Shown here: positions 40,701 through 44,799 of the stretch, piece after piece
How the letters are laid out: each line of letters starts with the position of its first letter
How positions within the stretch are numbered: the first letter of the stretch is position 1
Source: Melitaea cinxia
Taxonomy: Eukaryota > Arthropoda > Insecta > Lepidoptera > Nymphalidae
Assembly (NCBI RefSeq): GCF_905220565.1
Contig: NC_059396.1
Span: 12,977,706 to 13,041,705, forward strand
Direction of reading: 5' to 3'
DNA: 64,000 nucleotides
The notes under the pieces: generated by a model
The model's input: only the letters and a program-made list of their open reading frames with translations
Told to the model about the DNA's origin: nothing
Databases searched by the model: none
Made by a program: the position numbers and the translations under genes

Positions 40701-43700
40701 TTTGTTTTATACTATTTAATAATACACCACAAAAATAAAGAGAATCATCTAAAACCAATAAGAATATAGAAAAGATTAACCTACTACCGTTTTTTTCTTT
40801 TATATAAGTTTTAACATCCATGGGCTCTTAAGTGCCCATGCCTTTTTATTTACATTTTAATTTTCAAAGCGTTGAGGCATATTATTTTCAACATTGCATG
40901 CTTCGAATTGCCTACTCCCGATTGGTTTGTATTACATGAGATTGTATTTAATTATTTAATAGTAATTGTGTTTACTCGCAAAAAAGAAAAAAAAAACAAC
41001 TTCAGCAAAAGCAATACAACGTAGGTACACGAAAAAATAGTAAATACGCGTTATCAAAGATGACTCAAACAGTAATCATCAGATGTCGATCAAATTTAAA
41101 TGGGACCACATGACAAGCATAAACTTTCGATTTACACAAGAATCACCATAATCGGTATACCCAGTGAAAAGTTATATGTACGGCATAATACAAAGTAGGT
41201 CGACAAAAAATAGTAAATACACATTATTACATATAACTCGAAAAGCACTTGTCAGATCTCAATGAAATTTAAATGAGGCCGTATGACCATGCACTACCTT
41301 TCGATTTAAAAAAATTTATCGAAATCGGTCCACTCAGTCAAAATTTCTGAGGTAACATACATTTAAAAAAAATACAATCAAATTGAGAACACCTTCTTTT
41401 TTGGAAGTCGGTTGATAAACTTTCTTAAAATACTTTAAGCTAATGTAGTAAAGTATTGACAACTATAAAACAACTTTTTCGTCCTCCCGTGACCATGGTT
41501 GCTGTAACGTTTCAGAATACGTCGGGCATTTAAAAAACTTAATAAGCCGCGACATAATCCGAAAAAGTTGTTTTATTTATTAATAGTGAAATTCGCATCA
41601 ATATTACAAATCTACGTATATGTATAGAAAATTAAAAGACAATGGAGACGGATCAACCGAAACAAATGTAAATATTTAAAAATTATACATTGGAACATAT
41701 TCATTATTTTGATGTTATTTGGAAATTTAATGTTGTTGACATATTTTAAATTTAGGCGCCAATAATTCTCGGAACTACAGGGTTTTTATTTCATACAACT
41801 AGGTCGGCAAACAAGCGTATGGCTCACCTGATGGTAAACGATTACCGTAGCGTATAGATTTATAGTAGACTATAGACGCCTGCAGCACCAGAAGCATCGC
41901 TAGCGCTTTACGGTCTGTAGCCCAATCCCTCCACTAGCAGATTTGGTCACCTCACTCCCTTCAGGAACACAACACTGGTACAGAGCAGTCAAGGTACTTC
42001 TCCAGTCAGGTTGTTTCAGATTTTGAGCAAGATATTTCCTGCTGTGCCCCCTACCTCAGTTAAAATACCTTAAAATTACCTTAATTAGCCAAGCGGTATG
42101 ACGCGTTTCGGGTGAAATAAAATATAACAATTATGGAATTGTATATGTGAGGAAAAACAATTTTATATGTTGTATTGATTCAAACAAACGTTTATTATAT
42201 GTGTAATTATAAATATACTTGTAATTTATAATTCAATTATAATTGGATATATTGATACATTTATTTATTTGTTAAAACTTTACATCATAAAGTTTCATTA
42301 TATGAAATTTGGTAATAACGCTGTCGTTACGTGTAAATAAAACACAAAATATTTCTTCATACTAACAGCAATAGGGCACAATTGCTACACTTCATGATTG
42401 AGGTGAACAATGATACAACAATAAAATTAACTTGTGACAATTTTATTATAAAATTACGTACAGTCATGTAATCGAGGTTAATTTTGCTAAACGATCAACT
42501 AAATCTATACAAATAAATAAAATTAGACTGTCTGTTGTAATATTAAAATAACCGCTTTTTACTAAATGGACCAATACCAAAATAACATTTTTTACAATTT
42601 TTGTCTGTCTGTCTGTCTGTTTGTTCCAGTTAATCTCTGAAACGGCTGGACCGATTTTAACGGGAGTTTCGTTAGCAGATAGCTGAGGTACTAAGGAGTA
42701 ATTTAGGCTACTTTTATTTTAGAAATGTATTTTATAACTCTACAAACTGAATAATAACTTTTTCGTTAAATTCCATGCGGACGAAGTCGCGGGCACAGCT
42801 AGTTACAATATAAAATTTAATTTATATTGTAATGAAATATAGGTATGAGGCATGCTTATTTCATTTTAAATGGTTTTATAAATGGACTATAAAATATCTA
42901 AATTTTTAAAGAATTTTAATTAATTAAAGCATGATTTCAGCAATAAAATTATACGGGAAAGGCACAAAGCAAGTGGCGTGCGTAAAGTTGGCCGGGGTAG
43001 AAAATCGCTAAAGTTATAGGGCGGGGGCAAACGCGAGACTGGGTACCTTGTAATTAGCATACCATTCTACTTTCGGCGAAGTCATTTTTCGGGCACCGCC
43101 TGACAACTTAAACACGAAATAATACGCGGAACGCTTCTGTTATATGAAGTTTTAGTTCTTACGTTTTATTATTTGTGTTATAACTTCTTTAACTTGTAAG
43201 TAAGAATATGTTGCATTGCAATAAAACGTACGGTCATTATTTACCAAATATACAAATTCAATAAAAGGTAATTCGAATATAAAAAGTGAAATTGTTTCAC
43301 GGAAGCGTAATACAAATAATTTAATGTTACCACAATCACATCTCTTAAATTGACGTCGTTGCATTATAAAACACGTTAACGCGTCATAATTGATGCCGCC
43401 TCTGTAATAATTTGTACTTGTTACATAACGTCACAAATTATTATTTTGTAATTGAGTGTATTGAAATGCTTTTATTTTACTTCAAAACTATCAAAATTGC
43501 GTCAATAGAATATTATCAAAACCGATTTTCGTTTACTTACTATTTTTTTTAGAATATGGTATAAATTATGTTTTTTTTTTTTTTTAGAATATGACATAGA
43601 AAGTGACGATAAAGGAAGTGGACTTTAAATTTGGGTTCTCCTGAGACGGGCATTAATGACCTGAACAACAATTTCAAAAGGCGTCTTAAGGGAAAGTCCC

Positions 43701-44746
43701 TCTCTACCCTCGGAGGGGAAGTAATGCATTTTCTTTTATCACCGTGCGGACAGTTTGCGCACTTTTCGTAAGGGGGCTTTTACGATTATTGTGTTCACAA
43801 TGTTACATGCAATCTCAAATAAATAGCCTACTAAATATACACAATGAAGATGTTCTAATATTTCAGATATTACTAATTTTTCTTGCTTTGAATAACGTTT
43901 TTTTATAGTGTGCGTGTTATATAGTATGTTGCAATATCACCTACAGTATAAAACTTACATCATGATCCTTTGTCAATGAAATACCGAGTCATTGTTTTTT
44001 AGGAAATATTTTGCTTTGAGAGGTTACTTACAGTTAAAAGTTTTTAAAGATCGATTTTCTTTTTACTTTTTTATATGTACGTGTATTTAAGTACCCACGC
44101 AGAAAAAGTCATTTCGGTGATTATTATAGAAGTTACACGCATGTTTGTATGGACGTGTCATGTCAGGGTGTTTGTAAATAAAGAAAATACGTCTGCACTT
44201 TCCTAGGACTTTGTCCCATTTATTGTACCTACCTGCTATAAATAGTGTCCTAAAATGTGATCAAATTCGTAGTGACAATATATTTATGTTTTTTTTTATA
44301 TATGCAAGATATTTCTACATTTTTCTCTGTAAATAAAGCTATTTTCATAGCAAACAAAATATTTTACTAAGGTACAGGTCATTTATATAATAATTATATC
44401 ATATGAATTCAATAAAGATTTAAATTAATAATGTAAGTTGAAAATATAATTTGTTTATATAAAACACTTTTTTGAAACGCGAAAAAACTTAAACGCGTTA
44501 TTCTCAAAACTCTGTTTTTAAAGTCGATGACAAACTTCAGTGATGAACCGATCAGTCTTAAATTTTCTATAAGGTTCTTAAATATATTTTTTAGTAACTT
44601 TTTTTTTCTGAACGGTGAATATTAGTTTTTTTATAAATAATTTAAGGCCATAATTTTTTTTTATTATTTCAGATGATCCAGTCCGGAGATATAATGGTCA
44701 CAGCAAAACACCTTTTTTACAAGAAGCTCCGGTAGATGAAATCTAA
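2982..44746 (+). CDS. Secreted microexon protein, about 20 coding exons (span)
   Basis: Exons seen: 2982-3029, 3103-3157, 4281-4403, 4840-4860, 13525-13539, 13615-13683, 13765-13797, 13864-13917, 14387-14449, 14787-14834, 16220-16267, 17564-17737, 18155-18262, 19227-19289, 19406-19444, 19525-19563, 20228-20293, 21040-21147, 22589-22618, then 43588-43617 (optional) and 44673-44746. Exon 1 ends in phase 0; every later internal exon is 2+3n+1 nt, so all introns from the second on are phase 1. No joint creates a stop. Acceptors are mostly pyrimidine-rich, and most donors are GTAAG, GTAGG, GTGAGT or GTATGT. The N terminus (MNRRLVLCLLTFITYYVNA) is a clear signal peptide, cleaved before FPKN. The predicted precursor is 425 or 435 residues and hydrophilic, with a Lys-rich coil-like exon 12 and a Cys-rich exon 13, and no transmembrane segment. 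I do not recognise the family. Alternative ending: exon 22371-22465 (422 residues). The chain 2982-21147 is well supported; the exons after the 21-kb gap are less certain. An errantivirus lies in the intron after exon 4. Confidence 0.72.
3569..4115 (+). repeat. Short-TIR repeat family (aaccgacttc), copy 1
   Basis: This copy is bounded by the 10-bp inverted pair aaccgacttc and gaagtcggtt, with the flanking motif tttgctcgcaaacgaaa outside the left end. It has no coding capacity. Five more copies occur in the window (16452, 26236, 40995, 48252, 60303). A non-autonomous DNA element is the simplest reading. Internal sub-blocks are themselves partly repeated (atcaaaatcggtac appears twice). Confidence 0.7.
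4469..4797 (+). mobile_element. Helitron-like non-autonomous element
   Basis: Starts TCTTCTCTAATA and ends gggtcagCTAG, followed by T. The body block ctcctccgaaacagctggac is shared with the copies at 20400-20606 and 56420-56613. TC at the 5' end and CTAG at the 3' end with no target duplication is the Helitron signature. It lies in the intron between exons 3 and 4. Confidence 0.65.
5106..5438 (+). repeat. 5' LTR of the errantivirus
   Basis: 333 bp beginning TGTTAAGTACGG and ending aaacgtaatt, the same at both ends of the element. AATAAA at 5192-5197 is a candidate polyadenylation signal. The final t overlaps the first base of the primer-binding site. No TATA box is evident, so transcription probably relies on an initiator. 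Confidence 0.95.
5438..5455 (+). promoter_or_regulatory. Primer-binding site, tRNA-Ser
   Basis: The sequence tggcgcagtcggtaggat directly follows the LTR. It complements the 3' end of insect tRNA-Ser including its CCA, the primer known for 17.6, 297 and related errantiviruses. Confidence 0.85.
5628..5633 (+). other. Candidate leader splice donor (GTAAGT)
   Basis: A perfect GTAAGT sits in the leader, 11 bases after an ATG at 5617. In gypsy-type errantiviruses env is made from a spliced subgenomic RNA, and this env frame has no early ATG of its own, so a leader donor is expected. Its use is inferred and not shown. Confidence 0.5.
5819..7066 (+). CDS. gag: Gag of errantivirus, 415 residues
   Basis: The structural core polyprotein that would assemble the virus-like particle around its RNA. 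The frame is open from about 5651, but the first in-frame ATG is 5819 (MSYDPDVIFKALRLVPEFDG), which matches the usual start of errantivirus Gag. The N-terminal half carries the capsid-like region (ANFSDQRDETALYN-type helical blocks). The C-terminal part is rich in Gln, Pro, Asn and Phe, then in Tyr and Asp (around residues 340-390). No CCHC zinc knuckle is present, as in many errantivirus Gags. It ends in TAG at 7064-7066, overlapping the pol frame, which lies one base back (-1). Confidence 0.9.
   Translation: MSYDPDVIFKALRLVPEFDGNPNILTRFINICDQIVLQYASAEPGSELSNLCLLNGILNKITGSAASTINSNGIPDTWTGIRSALINNFSDQRDETALYNDLSLATQGNKSPQEFYDQCQTLFSTIMTYVTLHESLQTTIEAKRTLYKKVTMQAFVRGLKEPLGSRIRCMRPETIEKALEFVQEELNVIYLQQRNDLPKHNTQNTSKATSHNIVLNTPSAMRPVPNWPVPVGPRYYQPEPQGFRFNSPIAQPQAFKFNSQQNRFPSRTQQMFRAPPPNYNPQSNVFRLPPRSNPPQNFNAKPMSGVQHYTPKPMISGHDWRKSGNPPPTNYFKTREVNLNEFYSPDCSYYTDYPDYDYYTDPNDYFNPYDYAANPTYCNDSYDNEIVNELESQPGPSGESQPQDFQVDKKSKEQG
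7015..7066 (+). other. gag-pol overlap with -1 frameshift site
   Basis: The pol frame is open from 7015, just after a TGA, and lies at -1 relative to gag, which ends at 7066. Within the overlap is a run of six A (7043-7048) in codons GAC AAA AAA TCA, a plausible slip point although not a textbook X XXY YYZ heptamer. Pol has no suitable ATG, so it would be made as a Gag-Pol fusion. Confidence 0.6.
7015..10704 (+). CDS. pol: Pol of errantivirus: protease, RT, RNase H, integrase
   Basis: Enzymes for processing, reverse transcription and integration. Numbering from the codon at 7093: protease with LIDTGA (D16), reverse transcriptase with the PIWVVPKK and LDLASGFYQV blocks and catalytic YLDD at 423-426, RNase H with TTDAS and the ADALSR end, and integrase with an HHCC zinc finger from H857 (HNGKTNHRG and CTICGQSK). 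The integrase catalytic triad D926, D979 and E1015 is intact (HMDLF, ITDNGTEF, NGNIERFH). The ORF is about 1,200 residues with no interruption, the normal length for gypsy Pol. It overlaps the start of the env frame by about 29 bases. No chromodomain is seen. Every catalytic residue I looked for is in place, so the enzymes may be active. Confidence 0.95.
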   Translation: MPTSGFSSRQKIKRARIDVNLQTQRQLPYIEISQPPLKFLIDTGANQSFISPEAVQNFYPNYPLNYDPFEVTNVHGISRNDYSVTLPCFNEFNEDNNIKLFVYRFHDYFDGLIGLDLLSEWQAKIDLKDFKLITRNATNFIKVYNSRNVNLYEDIIPGRSSKLVKIPINAPDGEVFINEQVLCNCIIHECLTTVTGSRGFVEIENPSPNDIIFSLDQPAYAEIFNFNCKPLGKSNRVNEVLSRLRTDHLNEEEKANLLTLCARYADVFYIDGEPLTFTNKIKHRIRTKDEVPVYTKSYRYPFIHRQEVRDQISKMLQQGIIRPSDSAWSSPIWVVPKKIDASGKQKWRLVVDFRKLNEKTIDDKYPIPNISDVLDKLGKCQYFTTLDLASGFYQVEMDPQDISKTAFNVEHGHFEFLRMPMGLKNSPSTFQRVMDNVLKGLQNNICLVYLDDIIVYSTSLQEHMENLEKVFQRLKESNFKIQMDKSEFLKLETAYLGHIISGEGVKPNPDKILAIEKYPIPSTPKEIKQFLGLLGYYRKFIPDFARITKPLTLCLKKGSKVVHSQEFIEAFNKCKTLLINDPILQYPDFNKEFNLTTDASNVAIGAVLSQGPIGSDKPVCYASRTLNDSELNYSTIEKELLAIVWATKYFRPYLFGRTFKIVTDHRPLQWMMNLKEPNSRLTRWRLRLSEYDFTVIYKKGKFNTNADALSRVQIHISETDEIKSVMDSIRELESMINNPSETPPSQHRNSSTDTVHTSNEQPILEVPITDVPLNKFHRQIYFTVVSDVKRRPIITKPFENHTRIAIQLSKSSLENDVINSINEYVNPKVKTAILIDPPLEMYSIIPILQEKFKSSSLNLVLSKTELENVKDYLQQQDIIQNYHNGKTNHRGINECYLALSRKYYWPKMREQITKYINECTICGQSKYDRNPIKPQFNIVPPATKPFEIIHMDLFTVQNEKYITFIDVFTKYGQAYHLRDGTAVSILQALLLFSTHHGIPFTIITDNGTEFTNQLFSEFIRLHKIIHHKTLPHSPNDNGNIERFHSTLLEHIRILKLQHKDEPVVRLMPYAIIAYNSTIHSFTKCRPFDLLNGHFDPRDPVDIDFTEHLLQQYAQNHKQLMKQVYDIINESSLSNRTALIENRNKSREPEVEYVPGQQVFIKNPFASRQKTAPRYTQDTVLADLPIHIYTSKKRGPVAKSRLKRAPKNNRLLQDSATADNTRDASSNHKT
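10676..12361 (+). CDS. env: Env-like fusion glycoprotein (baculovirus F-like)
   Basis: A class I type membrane fusion protein of the kind shared by insect errantiviruses and baculovirus F. The open frame of 561 codons has no early ATG, so its start must come from a spliced leader; the listed start is only where the frame opens. A furin-type site RVKR lies at codons 95-98, followed by a fusion-peptide-like stretch (GLVDSLGSLIKSVTG) and a heptad-like helix. A single transmembrane segment near codons 500-525 (FYILILCVSVVIVVLV) is followed by a basic and acidic tail. Several N-x-S/T sequons are present. It is full length with no breaks. Whether it makes particles infectious cannot be told from sequence. 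Confidence 0.88.
   Translation: MTHPQTIRLESLADGPGLLPYKLGPTRLISHYHSFIQYVKLTDIEDKINSVQTQLNTFKTRLNNETYILYEYQINYLTDKLNKVLSQVKSLEPIRVKRGLVDSLGSLIKSVTGNLDYLDAQKYNEAIQILQNNQNKIISEFNSHISLSKEWMLQHKGILDQLTINQEKINNTLEFLIEVNTRRDNSLVQSAQFAQLLGIISNNVEDLVLEIIRLENIMAFIRASSTHHSMIDIGVLKTMLDKLITIYSKEQIPDLELREYYDLIKPGSYYHDRTIVIVYKFPIIYIDRYNLYKLSIVPNEKQLALIPPFPYIATNEKAFVYIEAECPKYSRILYLCDQKISHQIRTEPDCIQELIINQNLKETCHFTKVMLSAVAIDKLDDQHYVISLPKPEKVQLACERKEFNILQGSYLATIPMNCLLRTKEFTVINENDEIKGQPLKLSRIPYNQINQTTTYTHTGSKMISLDDLHSIQDKLLLETPIQIDKTQSIVLYHTTIPFYILILCVSVVIVVLVSRKYRCWPLKSENEEKQQTPKTPVYEDMDKGIKRRDELPATFSLKLTK
12372..12382 (+). promoter_or_regulatory. Polypurine tract
   Basis: The purine-rich gcgggtggagg lies immediately before the 3' LTR, the expected primer for plus-strand DNA synthesis. 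It has one internal t and one c, so it is an imperfect tract. Confidence 0.7.
12383..12715 (+). repeat. 3' LTR of the errantivirus
   Basis: Read base by base, this 333-bp copy matches the 5' LTR with no difference that I could find. It is followed by tagtat, the same six bases that end the left flank. Confidence 0.95.
12735..12941 (-). repeat. LINE or SINE 3' tail, reversed, plus (TA)n
   Basis: The block ttctttattgcacacc and the segment ending cttccagacaacctttggg resemble lepidopteran retroelement 3' ends read in reverse. A pure TA run fills about 12896-12941. It abuts the errantivirus target site. Confidence 0.5.
13022..13185 (+). repeat. LINE 3' end with aataaagtatata tail
   Basis: Contains gcctcgctatat, accatgggttgactgg and agataagtccacctttgcc and ends in gtgcaataaagtatat. 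A close second copy is at 27125-27306, where the tail runs into (TA)n. It is a 5'-truncated retroelement tail. Confidence 0.6.
14468..14637 (-). mobile_element. Helitron-like element, reverse orientation
   Basis: Begins CTAGCTTCTACCCGCGGC and ends cataatattagtaggga-like sequence, the reverse of a Helitron running from TCCCTACTAATATTATAAA to CTAG. It lies in the intron between exons 9 and 10 of the microexon gene. Confidence 0.65.
15245..16075 (+). repeat. SINE tail and LINE 3' fragment with (TTC)n end
   Basis: The block ggtggaggtctatgcccagc at about 15294-15320 is a lepidopteran SINE tail. From about 15560 to 16075 runs a more GC-rich segment ending in tgcacaataaagtatattt and a ttcttcttcttc run, the layout of a truncated LINE 3' end. 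An exon-like piece inside it (15698-15840) is discussed among the rejected items. Confidence 0.5.
16452..17033 (-). repeat. Short-TIR repeat family, copy 2 (reversed)
   Basis: The reverse of the element at 3569-4115, with the same TIR ends and the same flanking motif (tcgtttgcgagcaaacacaa) on the right. Point differences are few over most of its length, so the two copies are probably of similar age. Confidence 0.7.
17564..17737 (+). CDS. Exon 12 of the microexon gene: Lys-rich segment
   Basis: The largest exon (174 nt, phase 1 on both sides). It encodes a very basic run such as AKKLKKERN and NEKREKKNDEN, with alternating Lys and Glu that could form a charged helix or coiled coil. The acceptor acaattttaag is modest; the donor is GTAGGC. 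The segment may bind polyanions or be cleaved by trypsin-like proteases, which is inference. Confidence 0.7.
18155..18262 (+). CDS. Exon 13 of the microexon gene: four-Cys segment
   Basis: 108 nt with a strong acceptor (attatattaacag) and a GTATGT donor. It holds four cysteines in two pairs with equal spacing (CRWQYIC and CRLQTAC, each C-x5-C), separated by an Asn-rich link. It is the only Cys cluster in the predicted protein and probably forms two disulfides. I do not match it to a named domain. Confidence 0.72.
18595..18960 (+). repeat. Retroelement fragment (gtggtgtcggccgagtag type)
   Basis: The head block with cccgtgggggtcgtaaaagg is shared, in reverse, with 35530-35620. The remainder is moderately GC-rich and diverges from that copy. 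It is a partial copy of a common lepidopteran retroelement and lies in the intron after exon 13. Confidence 0.5.
19631..19660 (+). other. Possible extra microexon (30 nt)
   Basis: An acceptor gataattttag is followed by 30 open bases in the same 2+27+1 pattern (GPIKNVNQML) and then gttagt. The frame fits the gene chain between exons 16 and 17, but GTTAGT is a weak donor, so this may be an occasional or chance exon. Confidence 0.3.
20400..20606 (+). mobile_element. Helitron-like element, second copy
   Basis: Starts TCTTCTAATATATAAAATTC and ends gggtcagCTAG, then T. Same family as 4469-4797 and 56420-56613. It lies in the intron after exon 17. Confidence 0.65.
21147..21248 (+). mobile_element. 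78-bp SINE fragment with duplicated splice donor
   Basis: A short retroelement piece (agcctataacatcccactgc and aggcctctttctctg) is flanked by a 12-bp direct repeat, ggtaagtaatat, at 21147-21158 and 21237-21248. That repeat is the splice donor of exon 18, so the insertion copied the donor and left two GTAAGT sites 90 bp apart. Use of the second would read AAG then TAA straight after the normal exon end and truncate the protein. Confidence 0.75.
22371..22465 (+). CDS. Candidate alternative last exon of the microexon gene
   Basis: The acceptor tatttatcag leads into 31 open codons in the phase required by exon 18 (starting SFQVYVDGFNY, ending WIHCNSV) and a TAA at 22463-22465. AATAAA follows at 22528-22533. 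This would end the gene at about 22.55 kb with 422 residues and avoid the 21-kb intron. If instead it were spliced on at the weak donor 22452 into the exon at 22589, the joint would make a TAA, so it works only as a last exon. Confidence 0.45.
22619..24030. other. Unique AT-rich DNA
   Basis: No gene seen. A slightly GC-richer patch at 23400-23540 contains two possible initiators (cattcagttctcag) and tttataccg but leads into no open exon that I can define. Confidence 0.3.
24031..24099 (+). CDS. Orphan promoter and first coding exon (17 codons)
   Basis: The initiator ctcagttc (A24033) is followed 16 bases later by ATG 24049 and 17 open codons (MQLTETITSLSCLLMAR) to a GTATGT donor at 24100, phase 0. 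This is the same design as exon 1 of the microexon gene: a very short leader, then 16-17 codons ending in phase 0. The hydrophobic run is weaker than a normal signal peptide. A possible next exon (24520-24558, acceptor ttgattcttatag, donor GTAATA) keeps the frame, but its coding quality is poor. It may be a second gene nested in the long intron, an alternative promoter, or chance. Confidence 0.35.
24326..24421. other. GC-rich island in AT-rich DNA
   Basis: A run built from ggcggcgggcgg-type triplets, followed by gcgcgtgcggtcgcc, stands out sharply from flanks made mostly of A and T. About 25 bases downstream is ctataaata (24441-24449). Function is unknown; it could be a CpG-rich promoter element or an expanded GGC repeat. 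Confidence 0.5.
25505..25625 (+). repeat. Possible tRNA-derived SINE fragment
   Basis: The segment ggacgtgagatcgattcc resembles a SINE B-box region, followed by typical unique tail sequence. Only a fragment is present and the family is not clear. Confidence 0.35.
26236..26632 (-). repeat. Short-TIR repeat family, copy 3 (reversed)
   Basis: The same ends (aaccgact and gaagtcggtt), but more diverged and about 150 bp shorter than copies 1 and 2, with an internal (TA) stretch near 26275. Confidence 0.65.
27125..27306 (+). repeat. LINE 3' end, second copy, with (TA)n tail
   Basis: A close match to 13022-13185. The tail aataaagtatatg passes into about 27 bp of TA repeat, consistent with microsatellite tails of some lepidopteran LINEs. 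Confidence 0.6.
27307..27935 (+). repeat. Possible solo LTR
   Basis: Begins TGTCGCAGAG directly after the TA repeat, has TATAAAA at 27478-27484, and is clearly GC-richer and less simple than the surroundings. It ends near gtgtcaaca at about 27935. No matching second copy or coding region follows and no sure target duplication can be drawn, so the call and its right border are tentative; a Pao/BEL or gypsy LTR would fit. Confidence 0.3.
28200..29747. other. Unique AT-rich DNA
   Basis: I see no gene or clear repeat here. Scattered donor-like sites on the minus strand (for example actcac at 28745) have no matching acceptor in a usable phase. Confidence 0.3.
29748..33242 (-). CDS. Tentative nested minus-strand gene, four 3' exons
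   Basis: Minus-strand exons with compatible phases: 33183-33242 (starts after tctcctttttcag, ends before GTATGT; encodes ENYSLITLDIIVKPGG), 30324-30577 (encodes TTYDRKCCIEAH and ECLLYWRVP, donor GTAAAG), 30095-30130 (36 nt between tgtgttgttacag and GTATGT; encodes YPPSFLTSREK), and the last exon 29748-29785 (APFAGLIVPNE then TAA). AATAAA overlaps the stop (29747-29752 in + coordinates). The third exon is again a phase 1-1 microexon. The middle exon also reads on to a stop at 30247 if its weak donor is not used. The start of the gene was not found. The acceptor of 30324-30577 is poor. The foldback element at 30636-31917 lies in its second intron. No family is recognised. Confidence 0.33.
30636..31917 (+). 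mobile_element. Foldback element A (1.28 kb)
   Basis: Starts with a small hairpin (gggggcac, ggta, gtgccccc at about 30640-30659) and a poly-A run, and ends in a large foldback: 31360-31538 and 31739-31917 are inverted copies separated by about 200 bp. No coding frame. A near-identical copy lies in opposite orientation at 36511-37781. The lepidopteran motif atcccaccaaaaacattttc marks the foldback arm. Probably a non-autonomous DNA element. Confidence 0.65.
32090..32235 (+). repeat. Repeat with tttagatgcccgacgtttcgg motif, copy 1
   Basis: Matches 41483-41612 in reverse (gttgctgtaa, cgtcgggcat and aaaaagttgtttt blocks), with many point changes. Probably an old DNA-transposon relic. Confidence 0.5.
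33243..34700. other. Mostly unique DNA
   Basis: No convincing gene. A GC-richer patch at 33585-33665 is open in two minus-strand frames and ends at gtaatg, so it might be an exon, but its phase conflicts with the chain downstream. Confidence 0.3.
34718..34781. repeat. Compound (CA)n(TA)n microsatellite
   Basis: About 12 CA units pass directly into about 20 TA units. Confidence 0.9.
35300..35635 (-). repeat. Lepidopteran SINE-like element, reversed
   Basis: Read on the minus strand it runs from a head (cccgtgggtgtcgtaagagg) through accaacccgcctgcccagcg to a tail ending in cctatacagtcc and catcattac repeats. A 5'-truncated direct copy is at 60826-61053. The tail of atg-type repeats is typical. 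Confidence 0.6.
36511..37781 (-). mobile_element. Foldback element B (1.27 kb), inverted partner of A
   Basis: Carries the foldback arms 36511-36689 and 36885-37063 and ends with the poly-T run and gggggcac hairpin at 37756-37778. Few differences from element A are visible. Together with A it makes a long inverted repeat around about 4.6 kb of DNA. Confidence 0.65.
38070..38310 (+). repeat. Repeat ending in a perfect palindrome
   Basis: A TA run, then the block cgggaacggctccatcgatt, then two copies of gtttttatgcaatgaaa, then a palindrome at 38234-38307 with 36-bp perfect arms around tt. I read it as the end of a non-autonomous transposon. Confidence 0.5.
38528..39882 (+). mobile_element. 5'-truncated LINE with 12-bp target duplications
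   Basis: The body 38540-39870 is flanked by aattcatattta at 38528-38539 and 39871-39882. The 3' end is a short untranslated piece and an (AAG) tail (39860-39870), as in RTE-like elements. The endonuclease half is absent through 5' truncation, the normal fate of LINE copies. Clean duplications show a fairly young insertion. Confidence 0.85.
38540..39847 (+). CDS. LINE reverse transcriptase, C-terminal two thirds
   Basis: The frame is open through RT blocks: EEYRTISLMSHVLK, CFIDYEKAFDRVRH, GVRQGCILSPLLFN, the catalytic YADD at 39083-39094, then the thumb and a C-terminal region with a conserved Cys/Trp stretch (YGCEAWTLRADTQKRL). It ends at TAG 39845-39847. The open frame continues upstream to 38336, but that part lies outside the LINE insertion and is not protein of this element. 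RTE-clade assignment is by the look of the motifs only. Without endonuclease it cannot move by itself. Confidence 0.85.
   Translation, partial: LNFIKAKAKKCEEYRTISLMSHVLKIFLAIIQNRIRPRCDEQLGECQFGFRPGMGTREALFALNVLVQKCKDMQTNVILCFIDYEKAFDRVRHDILMERLRDIGLDGKDLRVIKNLYWNQRAAVRVEHSETDQVEICRGVRQGCILSPLLFNIYSEAVMSEALEGLEVGVKINGQVVNNLRYADDTVLIASSENDLQTLVNRVNECSVKAGLSMNISKTKFLVVSGDKGLEPKIQVEGKYLERVRMYKYLGAWVNEEWDCGQEILTRIEIARASLKRMEKVLCSRKLSIKLRLRILHCYVWPVVLYGCEAWTLRADTQKRLEAFEMWCYRRMLRIGWTQKVSNVRVLQRVATSRMLLQTVKKRKAEYLGHVLRHERYQLLQIIMMGKVEGKRRVGRRKKSWLRNIREWMKIASVEELFRLARDREKFAELTANLQ
40260..40735. repeat. Foldback piece and Helitron-like relic
   Basis: At 40370-40400 the arms atgtaaggt and accttacat form a small stem inside a longer imperfect inverted repeat. 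At 40640-40720 the block atccgttgcgtagttttaaa is a familiar lepidopteran repeat. Confidence 0.4.
40995..41413 (+). repeat. Short-TIR repeat family, copy 4
   Basis: Diverged, with the left TIR changed to aacaacttca, the right end gaagtcggtt intact and the same gtgtttactcgc flank on the left. Confidence 0.65.
41483..41612 (-). repeat. Repeat with cgtcgggcat motif, copy 2 (reversed)
   Basis: The reverse-oriented partner of 32090-32235. Confidence 0.5.
41788..42078 (+). repeat. Lepidopteran SINE-like repeat (ctcacctgatggtaaacg)
   Basis: Contains aggtcggcaaacaagcgt and ctcacctgatggtaaacg, blocks seen throughout moth and butterfly genomes, and ccctccactagcag further on. No tRNA head is obvious. 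Degenerate copy. Confidence 0.6.
42596..42802 (+). mobile_element. Helitron-like element ending cacagCTAG
   Basis: Starts with (tgtc)n, carries tctgaaacggctggaccg and ends ggacgaagtcgcgggcac then agCTAG followed by T. This is a different family from 4469-4797 but has the same terminal logic. Confidence 0.65.
43588..43628 (+). CDS. Candidate exon 20 or early alternative end
   Basis: The acceptor is a long T run ending tttttag; the frame needed by the microexon gene gives an acidic piece (EYDIESDDKGSGL) and then TAA at 43626-43628. It could be a last exon, with AATAAA near 43818, or an internal 30-nt exon ending at the weak donor gtggac (43618). A near copy of the acceptor plus aatatg lies just upstream at 43552-43560. 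Confidence 0.4.
44673..44746 (+). CDS. Candidate last exon of the microexon gene
   Basis: The acceptor tattatttcag is followed by 23 open codons in the required phase (VRRYNGHSKTPFLQEAPVDEI) and TAA at 44744-44746. Its GC content is well above that of its flanks. It is hydrophilic, like the rest of the protein. Confidence 0.5.
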
Positions 44747-44772
44747 TAACTTTCAGAATTATTATTTTTTCA

Positions 44773-44778
44773 AATAAA
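44773..44778 (+). terminator. Polyadenylation signal AATAAA
   Basis: A canonical hexamer 27 bases after the stop of the candidate last exon. Confidence 0.45.
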
Positions 44779-44799
44779 AAGCGTTAAAATATAATTAAA

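Noticed and set aside
43156..43185. 30-nt phase 1-1 frame on the minus strand with acceptor attcttacttacaag and donor GTAAGA
   Set aside because: No neighbouring minus-strand exons in phase were found, and a frame this short is likely by chance in AT-rich DNA.
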